Positions 41,178 through 50,078 of a stretch of DNA of 64,000 bases are shown in pieces. Both the position numbers and the translations under genes were made by a program. Below the pieces are notes generated by a model that had not been told where the DNA came from, ran no database searches, and was given only the letters and a program-made list of their open reading frames with translations. The stretch spans positions 180,005 through 244,004 of the forward strand of contig NZ_SGXT01000016.1 in the NCBI RefSeq assembly GCF_004216855.1, given 5' to 3'. Within the stretch, counting starts at the first letter, position 1. Each line of letters begins with the position of its first letter. This DNA comes from Microcella alkaliphila (GTDB lineage: Bacteria; Actinomycetota; Actinomycetes; Actinomycetales; Microbacteriaceae).

Positions 41178-41678
41178 ATGCGTCCCCTCACCGAAGACCA
41201 GATCCGCGGCAGCGTCATCAACGCGCCCGTGGCCGAACTTGACCGCATGCAGATTCCGGGCCTGCACGAAACCGTGTGGGACGAGCGCGAGTTTCTCGGC
41301 TGGCGCGACCCGCTGGGCTCGCTGCGCGGCTACCTGGTCACCTGGATCGACGACGAGCCGGTCGGCGTCATGGTTCGCGCCTCGTCGGCCGGCATGCGCC
41401 CCGGAATCGGCGCGATGTGCTCGCTGTGCCACACGCCGCAGCCGGCGACGCAGGTCGTGATGTTCAGTGCGCCGCGCGGCGGCGCGGCGGGCCGCGACGG
41501 CAACTCGATCGGCACCTACATCTGCGCCGACTTGGCCTGCCCCATCATGATTCGCATCTTTCCCGGTCAGAGCGAGATGCTGCTGCGGCGCGATGAGCTC
41601 GTCGCGCGGCGAAGCGCGGGGCTCAGTGAGCGCGTGCGCGCGTTCACCGCGCGCATTCTGGAGACCGCAGAACGCTAG
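41178..41678 (+). CDS. FBP-domain protein (EF-G-binding treble-clef zinc finger)
   Basis: 166 residues. WDEREFLGWRDPLGSLRGYLV and a zinc-binding MCSLCHTPQP with YICADLACPI (four Cys) correspond to the C-terminal treble-clef of fusidic-acid-resistance FBP proteins. Actinobacterial members are widespread and of unclear role; ribosome or EF-G interaction is inferred from family. Confidence 0.9.
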   Translation: MRPLTEDQIRGSVINAPVAELDRMQIPGLHETVWDEREFLGWRDPLGSLRGYLVTWIDDEPVGVMVRASSAGMRPGIGAMCSLCHTPQPATQVVMFSAPRGGAAGRDGNSIGTYICADLACPIMIRIFPGQSEMLLRRDELVARRSAGLSERVRAFTARILETAER

Positions 41679-41848
41679 TCGCGTCGCCCGAGAATGGTGA
41701 TCGGGATCATCAGCGAGAACGTCACCGCGAGAATGCCCGCGAAGAACAAGAAGGGGGCAAACGCCTCCGGCACCGCGAACGAGTACGCGAACATCGGGAA
41801 CGAGGCGAGAAACAACGCGATGGCGGCGATGGCGGGCAGGATCTTCAT
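41675..41848 (-). CDS. Small two-span membrane protein
   Basis: 57 residues: MKILPAIAAIALFLASFPM, then a second hydrophobic segment FAPFLFFAGILAVTFSLMIPITIL. No family recognised. The stop overlaps the convergent FBP gene stop within CTAG. Confidence 0.65.
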   Translation of the reverse strand: MKILPAIAAIALFLASFPMFAYSFAVPEAFAPFLFFAGILAVTFSLMIPITILGRRD

Positions 41849-41899
41849 GGTGCCCCCATTCTGCCAGGTTCTCGCTGGGAACGGGGCACACTGGTGGGC

Positions 41900-42418
41900 A
41901 TGACCGTGCTCTCGCGCATTCGCACCGCCGGCTGGAGCGCGCTCGTCGCGCTCGCGCTCGCCGTCATCGCCTTCCTCGTCTGGGCGTACAGCCCCTACCG
42001 CGCTGACCGCGACGCGATCGCCGACACGCGTCCGCTGTCCACGTTCACGGCGGCGGCACCCGGGGTGAGTTCGTGGGCGGTCGGCGGCCACTCGCTGGGT
42101 GGCGTGCGAGCCTGCCTGGTCGCCGCCGACGGCGGGATCGACGGCCTCTTCCTGCTCGGCAGCTATTGCGCGAACGACCTGAGCGCGGCACCCCTCACCG
42201 CGGTGAGCGTGGAGGGCGCGAACGACGGGCTGAGCACGCCCGCGCAGATCGACGCGGCCACCGAACTGTTGCCGGCGTCGGTCACGCGCGTGAGCATCCC
42301 GGGGGCGAACCACGCGAGCTTCGGCGACTATGGCGCGCAGAGCGGCGATGGGCCGCTCGAGGTCGACCGGGCCGAGGTGCGCGCGGCCGTCGCCGAGGCC
42401 GCACTGCTGCTGCCGTAG
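41900..42418 (+). CDS. Alpha/beta hydrolase with apparent internal deletion
   Basis: 172 residues. N-terminal membrane anchor (about 10-32), then a jump from YRADRDAIADTR directly to PLSTFTAAAPGVSSWAVGGHSLGG. In the family (Abhydrolase_5 type, usually about 230-250 residues) some 60 residues with the first core strands and oxyanion-hole loop lie between these points. The nucleophile GHSLGG, Asp in EGANDGLS and His in GANHASFGDY remain. The frame is intact but the core fold may be disrupted. Confidence 0.75.
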   Translation: MTVLSRIRTAGWSALVALALAVIAFLVWAYSPYRADRDAIADTRPLSTFTAAAPGVSSWAVGGHSLGGVRACLVAADGGIDGLFLLGSYCANDLSAAPLTAVSVEGANDGLSTPAQIDAATELLPASVTRVSIPGANHASFGDYGAQSGDGPLEVDRAEVRAAVAEAALLLP

Positions 42419-42498
42419 GCGCGCGAGAATCCCAGCACACACCGAGCGCCGCGGCCTACAATCGGCGTCGCAGGGCGAGAGGCAAAGGCGGTGACAGC

Positions 42499-43152
42499 AT
42501 GAGCATGGACCACCCTTCGGTCAACGCGCCGACGTGGTCGTTCTGGCGCCTGTTCAGCATGCTCAGCCTCGTTGGCTCGGCCGGCTGGACGCTGAGCCGC
42601 CCGCTCGTCATCGCCGACAACCCCGAGCAGATGCGCGAGCTGTACCTGATCATCGCCTCGACGGTCGGCGGCGCCGCGATTGTCGTCGTCGGCGTGCTGC
42701 TCGCCGGCGGTGTTCGCATGGGCATTGCGGAGGCGGGCCGCCTGGCGGCCGCGCCGTCCGCGATTCGCGCCGCCACCGCATCCTTCACTCCGACGCGCAT
42801 CGGCATGCGCACGCTGGCGCTGCGCTACAACCTGCGCCCGCAGCGCGTGTTTTTCCTGTCGTGGGCGCTCGTCGAGGTCGACGAGTCGGGCGTGAGCATC
42901 CGGCGGGCGAACGAGGAGGCCGACGTCGTGCTGCACATCCCCGCCTCCCGCATCACGAACGTGCGTTTGGGCGCCATGACCGACAGCCTCATTCGCATTC
43001 CGACGCTGAACGTCGAGGTGGGCCCGTCGGACGAGTCGGCCGTCGTACCCATCGCGCTGCTCGCCGGGCCGACGAAGGCGCTGCCGCTGATCGAGCGCGA
43101 ACTGTTCGTCGCCGAAGCGCGGCGCCTGCTCGGGCTCGGGGTGGCCCCGTAG
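42499..43152 (+). CDS. Hypothetical membrane-anchored protein
   Basis: 217 residues. Two membrane spans at the N-terminus (about 14-33, 48-72), then a soluble beta-rich domain (RVFFLSWALVEVDESGVSIRRANEEADVVLHIPASRITNV), similar to PH-like domains. Function unknown. Confidence 0.75.
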   Translation: MSMDHPSVNAPTWSFWRLFSMLSLVGSAGWTLSRPLVIADNPEQMRELYLIIASTVGGAAIVVVGVLLAGGVRMGIAEAGRLAAAPSAIRAATASFTPTRIGMRTLALRYNLRPQRVFFLSWALVEVDESGVSIRRANEEADVVLHIPASRITNVRLGAMTDSLIRIPTLNVEVGPSDESAVVPIALLAGPTKALPLIERELFVAEARRLLGLGVAP

Positions 43153-43261
43153 TCGACGAAACCGCCTCGTCTTCCCCCCTTTCGCGTCGCAAAGGCCGAA
43201 AGACCCTGGCCGAACTCAGGCACACCCGCCACACTGGGGACTCGACCGAGGAGGGGGCCGC

Positions 43262-43909
43262 GTGCTGACGACGCGTGTGGGCGAAGTGGTGCGGTGGGAC
43301 AACGACCGCGGCTTCGGCTTCATCGCGCCCGATGACGGCGGCTCCAATGTCTTCGTCCACGTCTCCGACCTCGCGCCCGGCTCGCCGCGGCCGCACGTTG
43401 GCGACCGAGTCGACTACGCGCTCCAACGCGACGATCGCGGTCGGATGCACGCGGCGCGGGTCGCCGTGCACGGTGCGGTCGACGAGGGGGTCGCGCCCGT
43501 TCGGCGCCGCCCGCAGCGCTGGAGCGTCATCGAGATGCTCGCGGTGCTGGGCTTCGCCGTCATGCTCGCCACGGGCGTACTGCTGTACGACATGAGCATC
43601 GCCATTCCGCTCGTCGTCGGCCTGATCTCGTTCGTCACCGCGTTCGCCTACGCCGACGATAAGCGGCGCGCTGAGGAGGGCCGCTGGCGCACCTCCGAAA
43701 GCTCGCTGCTGTTGCTGTGCCTGCTCGGCGGCTGGCCCGGCGCGATCGCCGCCATGCGGTGGTACCGGCACAAGACGACGAAGGCGAGTTTCGTCGGCGC
43801 CTTCTGGGTGACGGTGTTCGTCACCCTCATCGCCTTCACCCTCATCGCCTTCCCCGCCGCGCGCGAGGCGGTCATCACCTCGCTTGAGCTGATGTCGGGC
43901 GGGGCTTAG
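43262..43909 (+). CDS. Cold-shock domain fused to DUF1294 membrane domain
   Basis: 215 residues. N-terminal cold-shock domain (1-65) with RGFGFIAPDD and VFVHVSDL; C-terminal DUF1294 (about 85-190), four spans, with GGWPGAIAAMRWYRHKTTKASF. This fusion is known in many bacteria; role unclear, possibly a membrane-linked RNA binder. GTG start preceded by GAGGAGG. Confidence 0.92.
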   Translation: MLTTRVGEVVRWDNDRGFGFIAPDDGGSNVFVHVSDLAPGSPRPHVGDRVDYALQRDDRGRMHAARVAVHGAVDEGVAPVRRRPQRWSVIEMLAVLGFAVMLATGVLLYDMSIAIPLVVGLISFVTAFAYADDKRRAEEGRWRTSESSLLLLCLLGGWPGAIAAMRWYRHKTTKASFVGAFWVTVFVTLIAFTLIAFPAAREAVITSLELMSGGA

Positions 43910-44937
43910 CGCCCACCCCCGAGGCTGCGCGAACGCTGCTCGATGCCCAGCTCGCCGTACGGGTAGTCGGGCGCGTGCACGGCGCTTACTGTGTCGAGCC
44001 GCGCGCGCTGATCGGCGCTCAGGGTGACGGATGCCGCCGCCATGTTGGCCTCCAGCTGTCCAACCGTGCGGGCGCCGAGAATCACCGAGGTGACGGCGGG
44101 CCGGTCGACGAGCCACGCGAGCGCCACCTGCGCGCAGCTCGCGTCGACCTCGGCGGCGACGGCGGTGAGCACGTCGAGAACGGCCCACGTGCGGTCGCTT
44201 CCCGCCTTCCGGTCGTAGGCCTCCATGCCGCGGTCGGGGTTCTCACCGAGTCGGGTCGCACCGCTCGGGCGCGCATCTTTCGTGTACTTGCCGGTCAGCC
44301 AGCCGCCGGCGAGCGGGCCCCACGGCAGCAGCCCCACGTCGTAACGCTCTGCCGCGGGCACGACCTCGAACTCGAGCTCGCGGGCGAGCAGGTTGTACTG
44401 CGGCTGCAGAGTGACGGGCTGCGGAACGCCCATCGCACGGGCGGTGTGCACGATCTCGGCGAGCTGCCACCCTGTGAGGTTCGACCAGCCGTAGTACGCG
44501 ATGTCGCCGGCCCGAATCGCGTCGTCGGCAAAGCGCAGTGTCTCCTCCACGGGCGTCAGCGGGTCCCACGCGTGGAACTGGTAGAGGTCAACGTGGTCGA
44601 CGCCGAGGCGCTCGAGCGACGCGGCGAGGGCGCGGCGCAGGTGCCGGCGGCTCAGGCCGACGTCGTTGGGGCCTTTTCCCATGGGGAAGCGGCCCTTCGT
44701 GGCCACGATCATCCGATCGGCAGCGTCGGGGTTGGCGGCGAGCCACCGCCCGACGATGCGCTCGCTCTCCCCGGCCGAATACACGTCGGCCGTGTCGATG
44801 AGGGTGCCGCCCGCGGCGGCGTAGGCGTCGAGAATCGCGTGGCTCGTCGCCTCGTCGCTCTCGGCCCCGAAGGTCATGGTGCCGAGGGCGAGGTCGCTGA
44901 CGGCAGTTCCGCTGTGTCCGAGAAGTCGTTGGCGCAT
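43906..44937 (-). CDS. Aldo/keto reductase
   Basis: 343 residues. TIM barrel with catalytic D-Y-K-H: IDTADVYSAGESE, ATKGRF, LYQFHAWD; NADPH site GWSNLTGWQL, LLPWGPLAGGWLTGKY, ILGARTVGQLEANM. NADPH-dependent oxidoreductase of the AKR11-like group; substrate unknown. Convergent with the CSD-DUF1294 gene, overlapping by four bases. Confidence 0.94.
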   Translation of the reverse strand: MRQRLLGHSGTAVSDLALGTMTFGAESDEATSHAILDAYAAAGGTLIDTADVYSAGESERIVGRWLAANPDAADRMIVATKGRFPMGKGPNDVGLSRRHLRRALAASLERLGVDHVDLYQFHAWDPLTPVEETLRFADDAIRAGDIAYYGWSNLTGWQLAEIVHTARAMGVPQPVTLQPQYNLLARELEFEVVPAAERYDVGLLPWGPLAGGWLTGKYTKDARPSGATRLGENPDRGMEAYDRKAGSDRTWAVLDVLTAVAAEVDASCAQVALAWLVDRPAVTSVILGARTVGQLEANMAAASVTLSADQRARLDTVSAVHAPDYPYGELGIEQRSRSLGGGR

Positions 44938-45062
44938 GTATCCACCCTAACGACGGATGCACCGGGTTAGGCTGACAGGCTGGCGCGACCGCGCCACGCA
45001 CCACGTGTTGTCTGGGGGTCACCATCAGCGAGTCGAATCCGCCCACCGGACCCATCGAGGAG

Positions 45063-46391
45063 GTGCGCCCGTCGGCCGCGTTGCCGGCGCGCGGCGGGGC
45101 GCGAGGGCACCTCGTCGACCTGCGACCGCTGACCGAGAGCCCGGCATTCGCGCGGATGTGGATCGGCGGCTCGATCACGGGCATCGGCAGCCAGATGACG
45201 ATCGTCGCCGTCGGCCTCGACATCTACGCCCGCACCCAGTCGACCTTCGCGGTGTCGCTCGTCGCCGCCTTCGCGCTCGGCCCCATGATCCTGTTCGGCC
45301 TGTACGGCGGGGTGCTCGCCGACAGCTTCGACCGTCGAAAAGTCGCCCTTCTCTCGGCGACGGTCGCCTGGGCGACCACCGCGGGACTCGCCGCCTTCTC
45401 GTGGTCGGAGGCCGAACCGACGTGGCCGCTGTACGCCCTGATCACCGTCAACACGGTCGCCTCGACCATGGTCGGCGTCGCCCGCCAGGCCATGGTGCCG
45501 CGCCTCATTCGCCGCGAACTGCTGCCCGCCGCCGGCGCGCTCGGCGGTATCAGCGGCGGCCTCATGCTCACGGTCGGCCCGGCCCTCGCGGGGGTACTCA
45601 TCGCCACCGTCGGCTTCGCCTGGACCTACACGTTCGACGTCGTGCTGTTCGTCGCCGCCTTCTACGGCCTCTGGACATTGCCGTCGCTGCGCCCCGAGGG
45701 CACGCCCGGCAGGCCCGGGATGCGCGCCGTCGTCGACGGGGCGCGCTTCTTGAAGCGGGCCCCGAACATCCGCGCCTCCTTCCTGCTCGACATCTTTGCG
45801 ATGACGTTCGGCAACCCCCGGGTGCTGTTTCCCGCGATCGGCGCGGTGCTGATCGGCGGTGGCGCCATCACGGTCGGCATCTTGACCTCGGCCGTAGCGG
45901 TCGGAACGCTCGTGCTCGGCATCTTCTCGGGCCGGCTCGGCACCGTGCGCCGCCAGGGCCTCGCCGTAGGCGTTGGAGTCGGGGTCTACGGCGCGACGAT
46001 TCTGCTGCTCGGGGTCGTGCTGCTGCTCGCCGCGCTCAGCCCCGTGGCGGTCAGCGAGAGTCTCGACGACGTGAACTGGGTCGCGCTGATTGCCGCGTGC
46101 ATCCTGTTGGCGGCGTCCGGTGCGGCCGACTCGGTCAGCATGATCTACCGCAACACGATGCTGCAGGCGAGCGTTCCCGACCAGATGCGGGGGCGCCTGC
46201 AGGGGTTGTTCACGGTCGTGGTCACCGGCGGCCCGCGCGTCGGCGACCTGTACGTCGGTGTGCTCAGCGTGACGGCGCTCTTGTGGTTCCCGCCGCTGCT
46301 CGGCGGGGTCGTCATCATGGTGGCCGCCGCCGTCATTCTGCGCGTGCAGCGGACCCTGCGCGCGTACGACGCGCTCGACCCGCAGCCGTAG
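45063..46391 (+). CDS. MFS transporter
   Basis: 442 residues, 10-12 membrane spans. Between spans 2 and 3 lies GVLADSFDRRKVALLSATVAW, the MFS motif A. Resembles actinobacterial enterobactin-exporter-like MFS (DHA3 type). The GTG start is adjacent to GAGGAG with almost no spacing. Frame continues upstream through a typical N-terminus (ISESNPPTGPIEEV) that lacks a standard start, having GTCACCATC where one would expect GTG ACC. The real start is uncertain. Confidence 0.88.
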   Translation: MRPSAALPARGGARGHLVDLRPLTESPAFARMWIGGSITGIGSQMTIVAVGLDIYARTQSTFAVSLVAAFALGPMILFGLYGGVLADSFDRRKVALLSATVAWATTAGLAAFSWSEAEPTWPLYALITVNTVASTMVGVARQAMVPRLIRRELLPAAGALGGISGGLMLTVGPALAGVLIATVGFAWTYTFDVVLFVAAFYGLWTLPSLRPEGTPGRPGMRAVVDGARFLKRAPNIRASFLLDIFAMTFGNPRVLFPAIGAVLIGGGAITVGILTSAVAVGTLVLGIFSGRLGTVRRQGLAVGVGVGVYGATILLLGVVLLLAALSPVAVSESLDDVNWVALIAACILLAASGAADSVSMIYRNTMLQASVPDQMRGRLQGLFTVVVTGGPRVGDLYVGVLSVTALLWFPPLLGGVVIMVAAAVILRVQRTLRAYDALDPQP

Positions 46392-46472
46392 CCCCTGGGC
46401 GCGGCCTGGACGCGTGCCGGGCGCGGCGTGAAAAGATGGCCCCGCCCCGACCGCCGATCAGCAGGGAACAGC

Positions 46473-47435
46473 ATGGCTGAGACACCCGAGAGTCGCGTCG
46501 CCGTCTACATCGACTTCGACAACATCGTCATCTCGCGATACGACCAGGTGCACGGCCGCGGCGCCTGGCGCAAAGACAACGTCTATCGGCTCGGCCCGGG
46601 CCTCGAGGGCGCCGATGCCGAGCTGAAGACGAAGATCGATGCGGCAACCGTCGACATCGGCGCGATCATCGACTACGCGACGAGCTTCGGCACAACGGTG
46701 CTCAGCCGGGCATACGCCGACTGGTCGATCGGCGTGAACGCGAGCTACCAGGGCCAGCTCATGGAGCGCGCCGTCGACCTCACGCAGTTGTTTCCCGCCA
46801 CGAAGCAGATGAAGAACGGGGCCGACATTCGTCTCGCCGTCGACGTGGTTGAAGACCTCTTCCGCCTCCCCGACGTCACCCACGTCGTCATTGCGGCCGG
46901 CGACAGCGACTACATCGCGCTCGCGCAGCGCGCGAAGCGCCTGGGCCGCTACGTGGTGGGTGTGGGTGTTGCGGGCGGTACGAGCAAGTCGCTCGCCGCC
47001 GCGTGCGACGAGTTCGCCGACTACGACGCGATGCCCGGCGTGCGGCCGGCCGTGCGAGCCGCCGTCGCCGAACCCGACGAGGCTCCCCCGCGCTCGCGGC
47101 GCGCGTCCCGTAGCGCCGACGAGACGGCTCCGACCACGAAAGCGGATGCGCGCCGCACGCCCGCAGAGAAGGCGGAGACCGCGACGGGCAAGAAGGCCTC
47201 CAGCCAGCTGTTGGTCCGCGCACTCGAACTCATGCACGAGCGCGACGACGAAGACTGGCTGCACACCTCGGAGCTGAAGCGCCAGATGGTGCGCCTCGAC
47301 CCGGCCTTCAACGAGAAGGCGATCGGCTATTCGACGTTCGGCGACTTCCTCGCCTCGCGGTCCAACATCGCCGAACTCGACGACTCGAACGCCCAACTGC
47401 ACAAGGTGCGCCTTCGCCGCGGAGAGGACCGCTGA
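46473..47435 (+). CDS. NYN-domain RNase-like protein with OST-HTH/LOTUS domain
   Basis: 320 residues. NYN/PIN-like domain (about 8-175): VAVYIDFDNIVIS, SRAYADWS, NGADIRLAVDVVEDLF, HVVIAAGDSDYIALAQRAKRLG with the acidic metal-binding residues present. A basic disordered linker (195-245) precedes a LOTUS-type winged helix (about 247-318): LLVRALELMHERDDEDWLHTSELKRQMVRLDPAFNEKAIGYSTF. Predicted to bind and cleave structured RNA. Three bases upstream of the transporter gene. Confidence 0.92.
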   Translation: MAETPESRVAVYIDFDNIVISRYDQVHGRGAWRKDNVYRLGPGLEGADAELKTKIDAATVDIGAIIDYATSFGTTVLSRAYADWSIGVNASYQGQLMERAVDLTQLFPATKQMKNGADIRLAVDVVEDLFRLPDVTHVVIAAGDSDYIALAQRAKRLGRYVVGVGVAGGTSKSLAAACDEFADYDAMPGVRPAVRAAVAEPDEAPPRSRRASRSADETAPTTKADARRTPAEKAETATGKKASSQLLVRALELMHERDDEDWLHTSELKRQMVRLDPAFNEKAIGYSTFGDFLASRSNIAELDDSNAQLHKVRLRRGEDR

Positions 47436-47437
47436 CC

Positions 47438-48574
47438 ATGTTCCGACGTCGCCCGCCGGCACTGCCCACCGACCCGGGTCGTTCCAGCCTGACCGGCATG
47501 TGGACGGACCGCCTCGGCGTGCTCGGCACCCGCAGCCTGCAGATCCTGCTTGTGCTCACCCTGTCGACGGTCACGGTGTGGGCTCTGCTGCAGGTCAGCA
47601 TCGCCGTCATCCCCCTGCTGCTCGCGCTGATCATCGCCGCCGCCTTCAACCCCCTGATGCGGTGGATGCGCGACAGGGGCGTTCCCGACATGGCCGCCGC
47701 GTGGATCGCCCTGCTCGGGGCACTCACCGTGCTCGGCGGCATCATCTGGGCGATCGTCATCGCCGTGCGCAACCAGTGGGAAGACCTGGTCTCGCAGGCC
47801 GCCGAGGGTTTCAGCGAGCTGCTCGAGCTGCTTCAGGGCCTTCCCTTCGCGGACGAGTTCGTCGGCGACTTCGACCTCGACGAGGCGCTCGATCAGATCG
47901 TCGACTTTGTGACGAGCGCCCAGTTCGGCTCGGGCGCGCTGGCGGGTGCGACCGCTGTCGGCCAGTTCTTCGCGGGCCTCGCCCTATTCATCGTCATCCT
48001 CTTCTTCTTCCTGAAGGACGGGCCGAGAATCTGGGCGTTCTTCCTGAAACCCTTCGAGGGTGAGCGTTTCCGCCGCGGCGAGCGCGTCGGCGCGGTGTCG
48101 GTCGCCACCCTCGGCGGCTACATCCGCGGAACGTCGATCGTTGCCCTCGCCGATGCGATCGGTATTGGCATCGGACTCTGGATCCTCGGGGTGCCGCTCG
48201 CCCTGCCGCTCGCCGTGATCGTGTTCATCACCGCGTTCATCCCGCTCGTCGGCGCCACGCTCGCCGGCGTGCTCGCGGCCCTTGTCGCGCTCGTCACCAA
48301 CGGGCTCGTCACGGCCCTGATCGTTGTTGCGATCGTCGTGCTCGTCAATCAGCTCGAGGGCAACTTCCTACAACCCGTCGTCATGGCGCAGACCCTCAAG
48401 CTGCACCCACTCGTGATTCTGCTCGCCCTGTCGATCGGCACGATTACCGGAGGAATCGTCGGCGCGATCCTGTCGGTGCCGATCGCGGCGACCGCGTGGG
48501 CGATCGTCAAGGTGTGGGATAAGCGCGACCCGGCGCTCGAGCACGAGGGCAGGCCGCGGGCCGCGGCGCCCTAG
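47438..48574 (+). CDS. AI-2E family transporter (TqsA/PerM-like)
   Basis: 378 residues, seven to eight spans. VIPLLLALIIAAAFNPLMRWMRDRGVP and ITAFIPLVGATLAGVLAALVALVTNG, LVNQLEGNFLQPVVMAQTLKLHPLVILLAL are signatures of the family. Substrate of most members is unknown. Immediately follows the NYN gene; likely co-transcribed. Confidence 0.94.
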   Translation: MFRRRPPALPTDPGRSSLTGMWTDRLGVLGTRSLQILLVLTLSTVTVWALLQVSIAVIPLLLALIIAAAFNPLMRWMRDRGVPDMAAAWIALLGALTVLGGIIWAIVIAVRNQWEDLVSQAAEGFSELLELLQGLPFADEFVGDFDLDEALDQIVDFVTSAQFGSGALAGATAVGQFFAGLALFIVILFFFLKDGPRIWAFFLKPFEGERFRRGERVGAVSVATLGGYIRGTSIVALADAIGIGIGLWILGVPLALPLAVIVFITAFIPLVGATLAGVLAALVALVTNGLVTALIVVAIVVLVNQLEGNFLQPVVMAQTLKLHPLVILLALSIGTITGGIVGAILSVPIAATAWAIVKVWDKRDPALEHEGRPRAAAP

Positions 48575-49158
48575 CGTCTCGCGAGCTCGGCAATCACGTC
48601 GTCGGTCGAGCGCACGGTGGCGAACTCGCCGTGCAGGCTCGCGGCCGCCGCGCGCGCCACCTCGGCCGCGGGAATCACGGTGCCGTCGGGCAGCGCGCGA
48701 TCGTGGCAGTGGGTCGCGTCGAGCACGAAGTCGACGTCGTAGCCGAGGTTGGCAGCCATGCGGGCCGTCGTCGAGCAGCAGTGGTCGGTCGTGATGCCGC
48801 AGATGGTGACGGCGGTCACGCCCTCCGCCTGCAGCCAGTCGTGCAGGTCGGGGGTGCCGTAGAAGGCCGAGTTGACGGTCTTCGACACGAGCAGGTCGTG
48901 GGGGCCGTCGATGCCGTCGTGGAAGGCGTTGCCGGGCGTGCCGGGCGCAAGCGGCGAGCCCTCGACGACGGAGTCGTGGCGCACGAGCACGACGAGCAGC
49001 CCGGCGTCGCGCCAGGCCTCCAGCAGGCGGGCAATGTTCCGCTCAGCGTCGGGGTTGTCACGCGGACCCCACGTCAGGTCGAGAAAGCCGCGCTGCGGGT
49101 CGACGACGACGAGCGCCCGGTCGTGCGGGGCCGTGTCGGGGGTCAGTGCGATCGTCAC
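48571..49158 (-). CDS. Isochorismatase-family cysteine hydrolase
   Basis: 195 residues. Catalytic Asp in LVVVDPQRGFLD, Lys in LVSKTVNSAF, and Cys in ICGITTDHCCSTTARMAANLGY. Cis-peptide region VTICGITT is present. Probably hydrolyses an amide such as nicotinamide or ureidoacrylate-like compounds; substrate not predictable. Confidence 0.93.
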   Translation of the reverse strand: MTIALTPDTAPHDRALVVVDPQRGFLDLTWGPRDNPDAERNIARLLEAWRDAGLLVVLVRHDSVVEGSPLAPGTPGNAFHDGIDGPHDLLVSKTVNSAFYGTPDLHDWLQAEGVTAVTICGITTDHCCSTTARMAANLGYDVDFVLDATHCHDRALPDGTVIPAAEVARAAAASLHGEFATVRSTDDVIAELARR

Positions 49159-49195
49159 AAGCGCAGGGTAGCCTCGGCCGCCCAGAAACGCCGAA

Positions 49196-49230
49196 GCGGT
49201 CCGCCTCGAACCCGAATCGAGACGGACCGC
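49196..49230 (-). terminator. Terminator-like hairpin after the anti-sigma-like gene
   Basis: GCGGTCCG/CGGACCGC outer arms with inner CTCGA/TCGAG, giving a long GC-rich stem. Followed on the minus strand only by a weak T-rich stretch. Lies between two minus-strand genes. Confidence 0.6.
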
Positions 49231-49276
49231 CCGCGGCGCGGTGTGTCAGCAGCGCGCCGGGAGAAGCGTGGGAACC

Positions 49277-50077
49277 CTAGCGGTTCGCACCACGCTCGCT
49301 TGGGCCGCCCTTCTGCTCAGGCAGTTCGGGCGTGACCGGGGCATCCGGCAGATCGACGGCCGGGGCGTCGCCCTCGACCTCGTCGTCACCGGCGCCCGGG
49401 GTCGGGGTCGGCAGCACCTCGGGAGCGCCGGGGCGCTCAGGACGCTCGGCGCGCTTCTGCTCGCCCAGCTGGCGGGCCTGCTCCGACACGCGCTCACCGA
49501 AATCTGCGCCGACCTTCTCGGGGTCTTGAGCATTTTCGCTGACCCACTTACCGAACTCGGTGCTCGCGCCGGGGATGGGAGCCTCGCCCGTGGCGGGCTC
49601 CTCGTCGCCGATGAGGCCATCGTCGGCAACCTCGTCGTCGGTGAGCACCGCCGTGACGGCGGTGTCGAACGCGGTCTGCACCGGGCCGGGCAGGACGCCC
49701 GTCGCTCCGGCGGTGGCGACACCCGTCGCCCCGAGCGCCAGAACTCCCGTGCCGGCGGCGACCTTGGCGGCCACGCTCAGGCCTGTGATCCATTCGAACA
49801 TTCGTTTTCCCCCATGAGGATGACCGGCAACCGCCTCGTCGGCGAGCGCCCCGTCGTGCGACTTCGCCGAGGCATGTGCTGCGGCTGCAGAGACGTCGGC
49901 GCTCCCCGGCACCGACACGAAGGCGGCGAGAGCGTCGGAGGGACGCGGCACCGTCTCGTAGGCGGCAGCCCGGAACTCGACGAGTGCATCGGTCAGCGCG
50001 ACCAACTCGGGGCGGCCCTCAGGGGTCGACCCGGCCAGCAGCTGCTCGGCCTCGTGGTTGCGGACGCGTTTGCTCAT
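49277..50077 (-). CDS. Putative membrane anti-sigma-type protein
   Basis: 266 residues. Cytoplasmic N-terminal half (about 1-105, MSKRVRNHEAEQLLAGSTPEG), a membrane segment (about 112-145, AAKVAAGTGVLALGATGVATAG), then an acidic Pro-rich external tail. No zinc-binding HxxxCxxC. Encoded one base downstream of the ECF sigma gene, the standard place for its regulator, which is the main basis for the call. Confidence 0.7.
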   Translation of the reverse strand: MSKRVRNHEAEQLLAGSTPEGRPELVALTDALVEFRAAAYETVPRPSDALAAFVSVPGSADVSAAAAHASAKSHDGALADEAVAGHPHGGKRMFEWITGLSVAAKVAAGTGVLALGATGVATAGATGVLPGPVQTAFDTAVTAVLTDDEVADDGLIGDEEPATGEAPIPGASTEFGKWVSENAQDPEKVGADFGERVSEQARQLGEQKRAERPERPGAPEVLPTPTPGAGDDEVEGDAPAVDLPDAPVTPELPEQKGGPSERGANR

Positions 50078-50078
50078 C

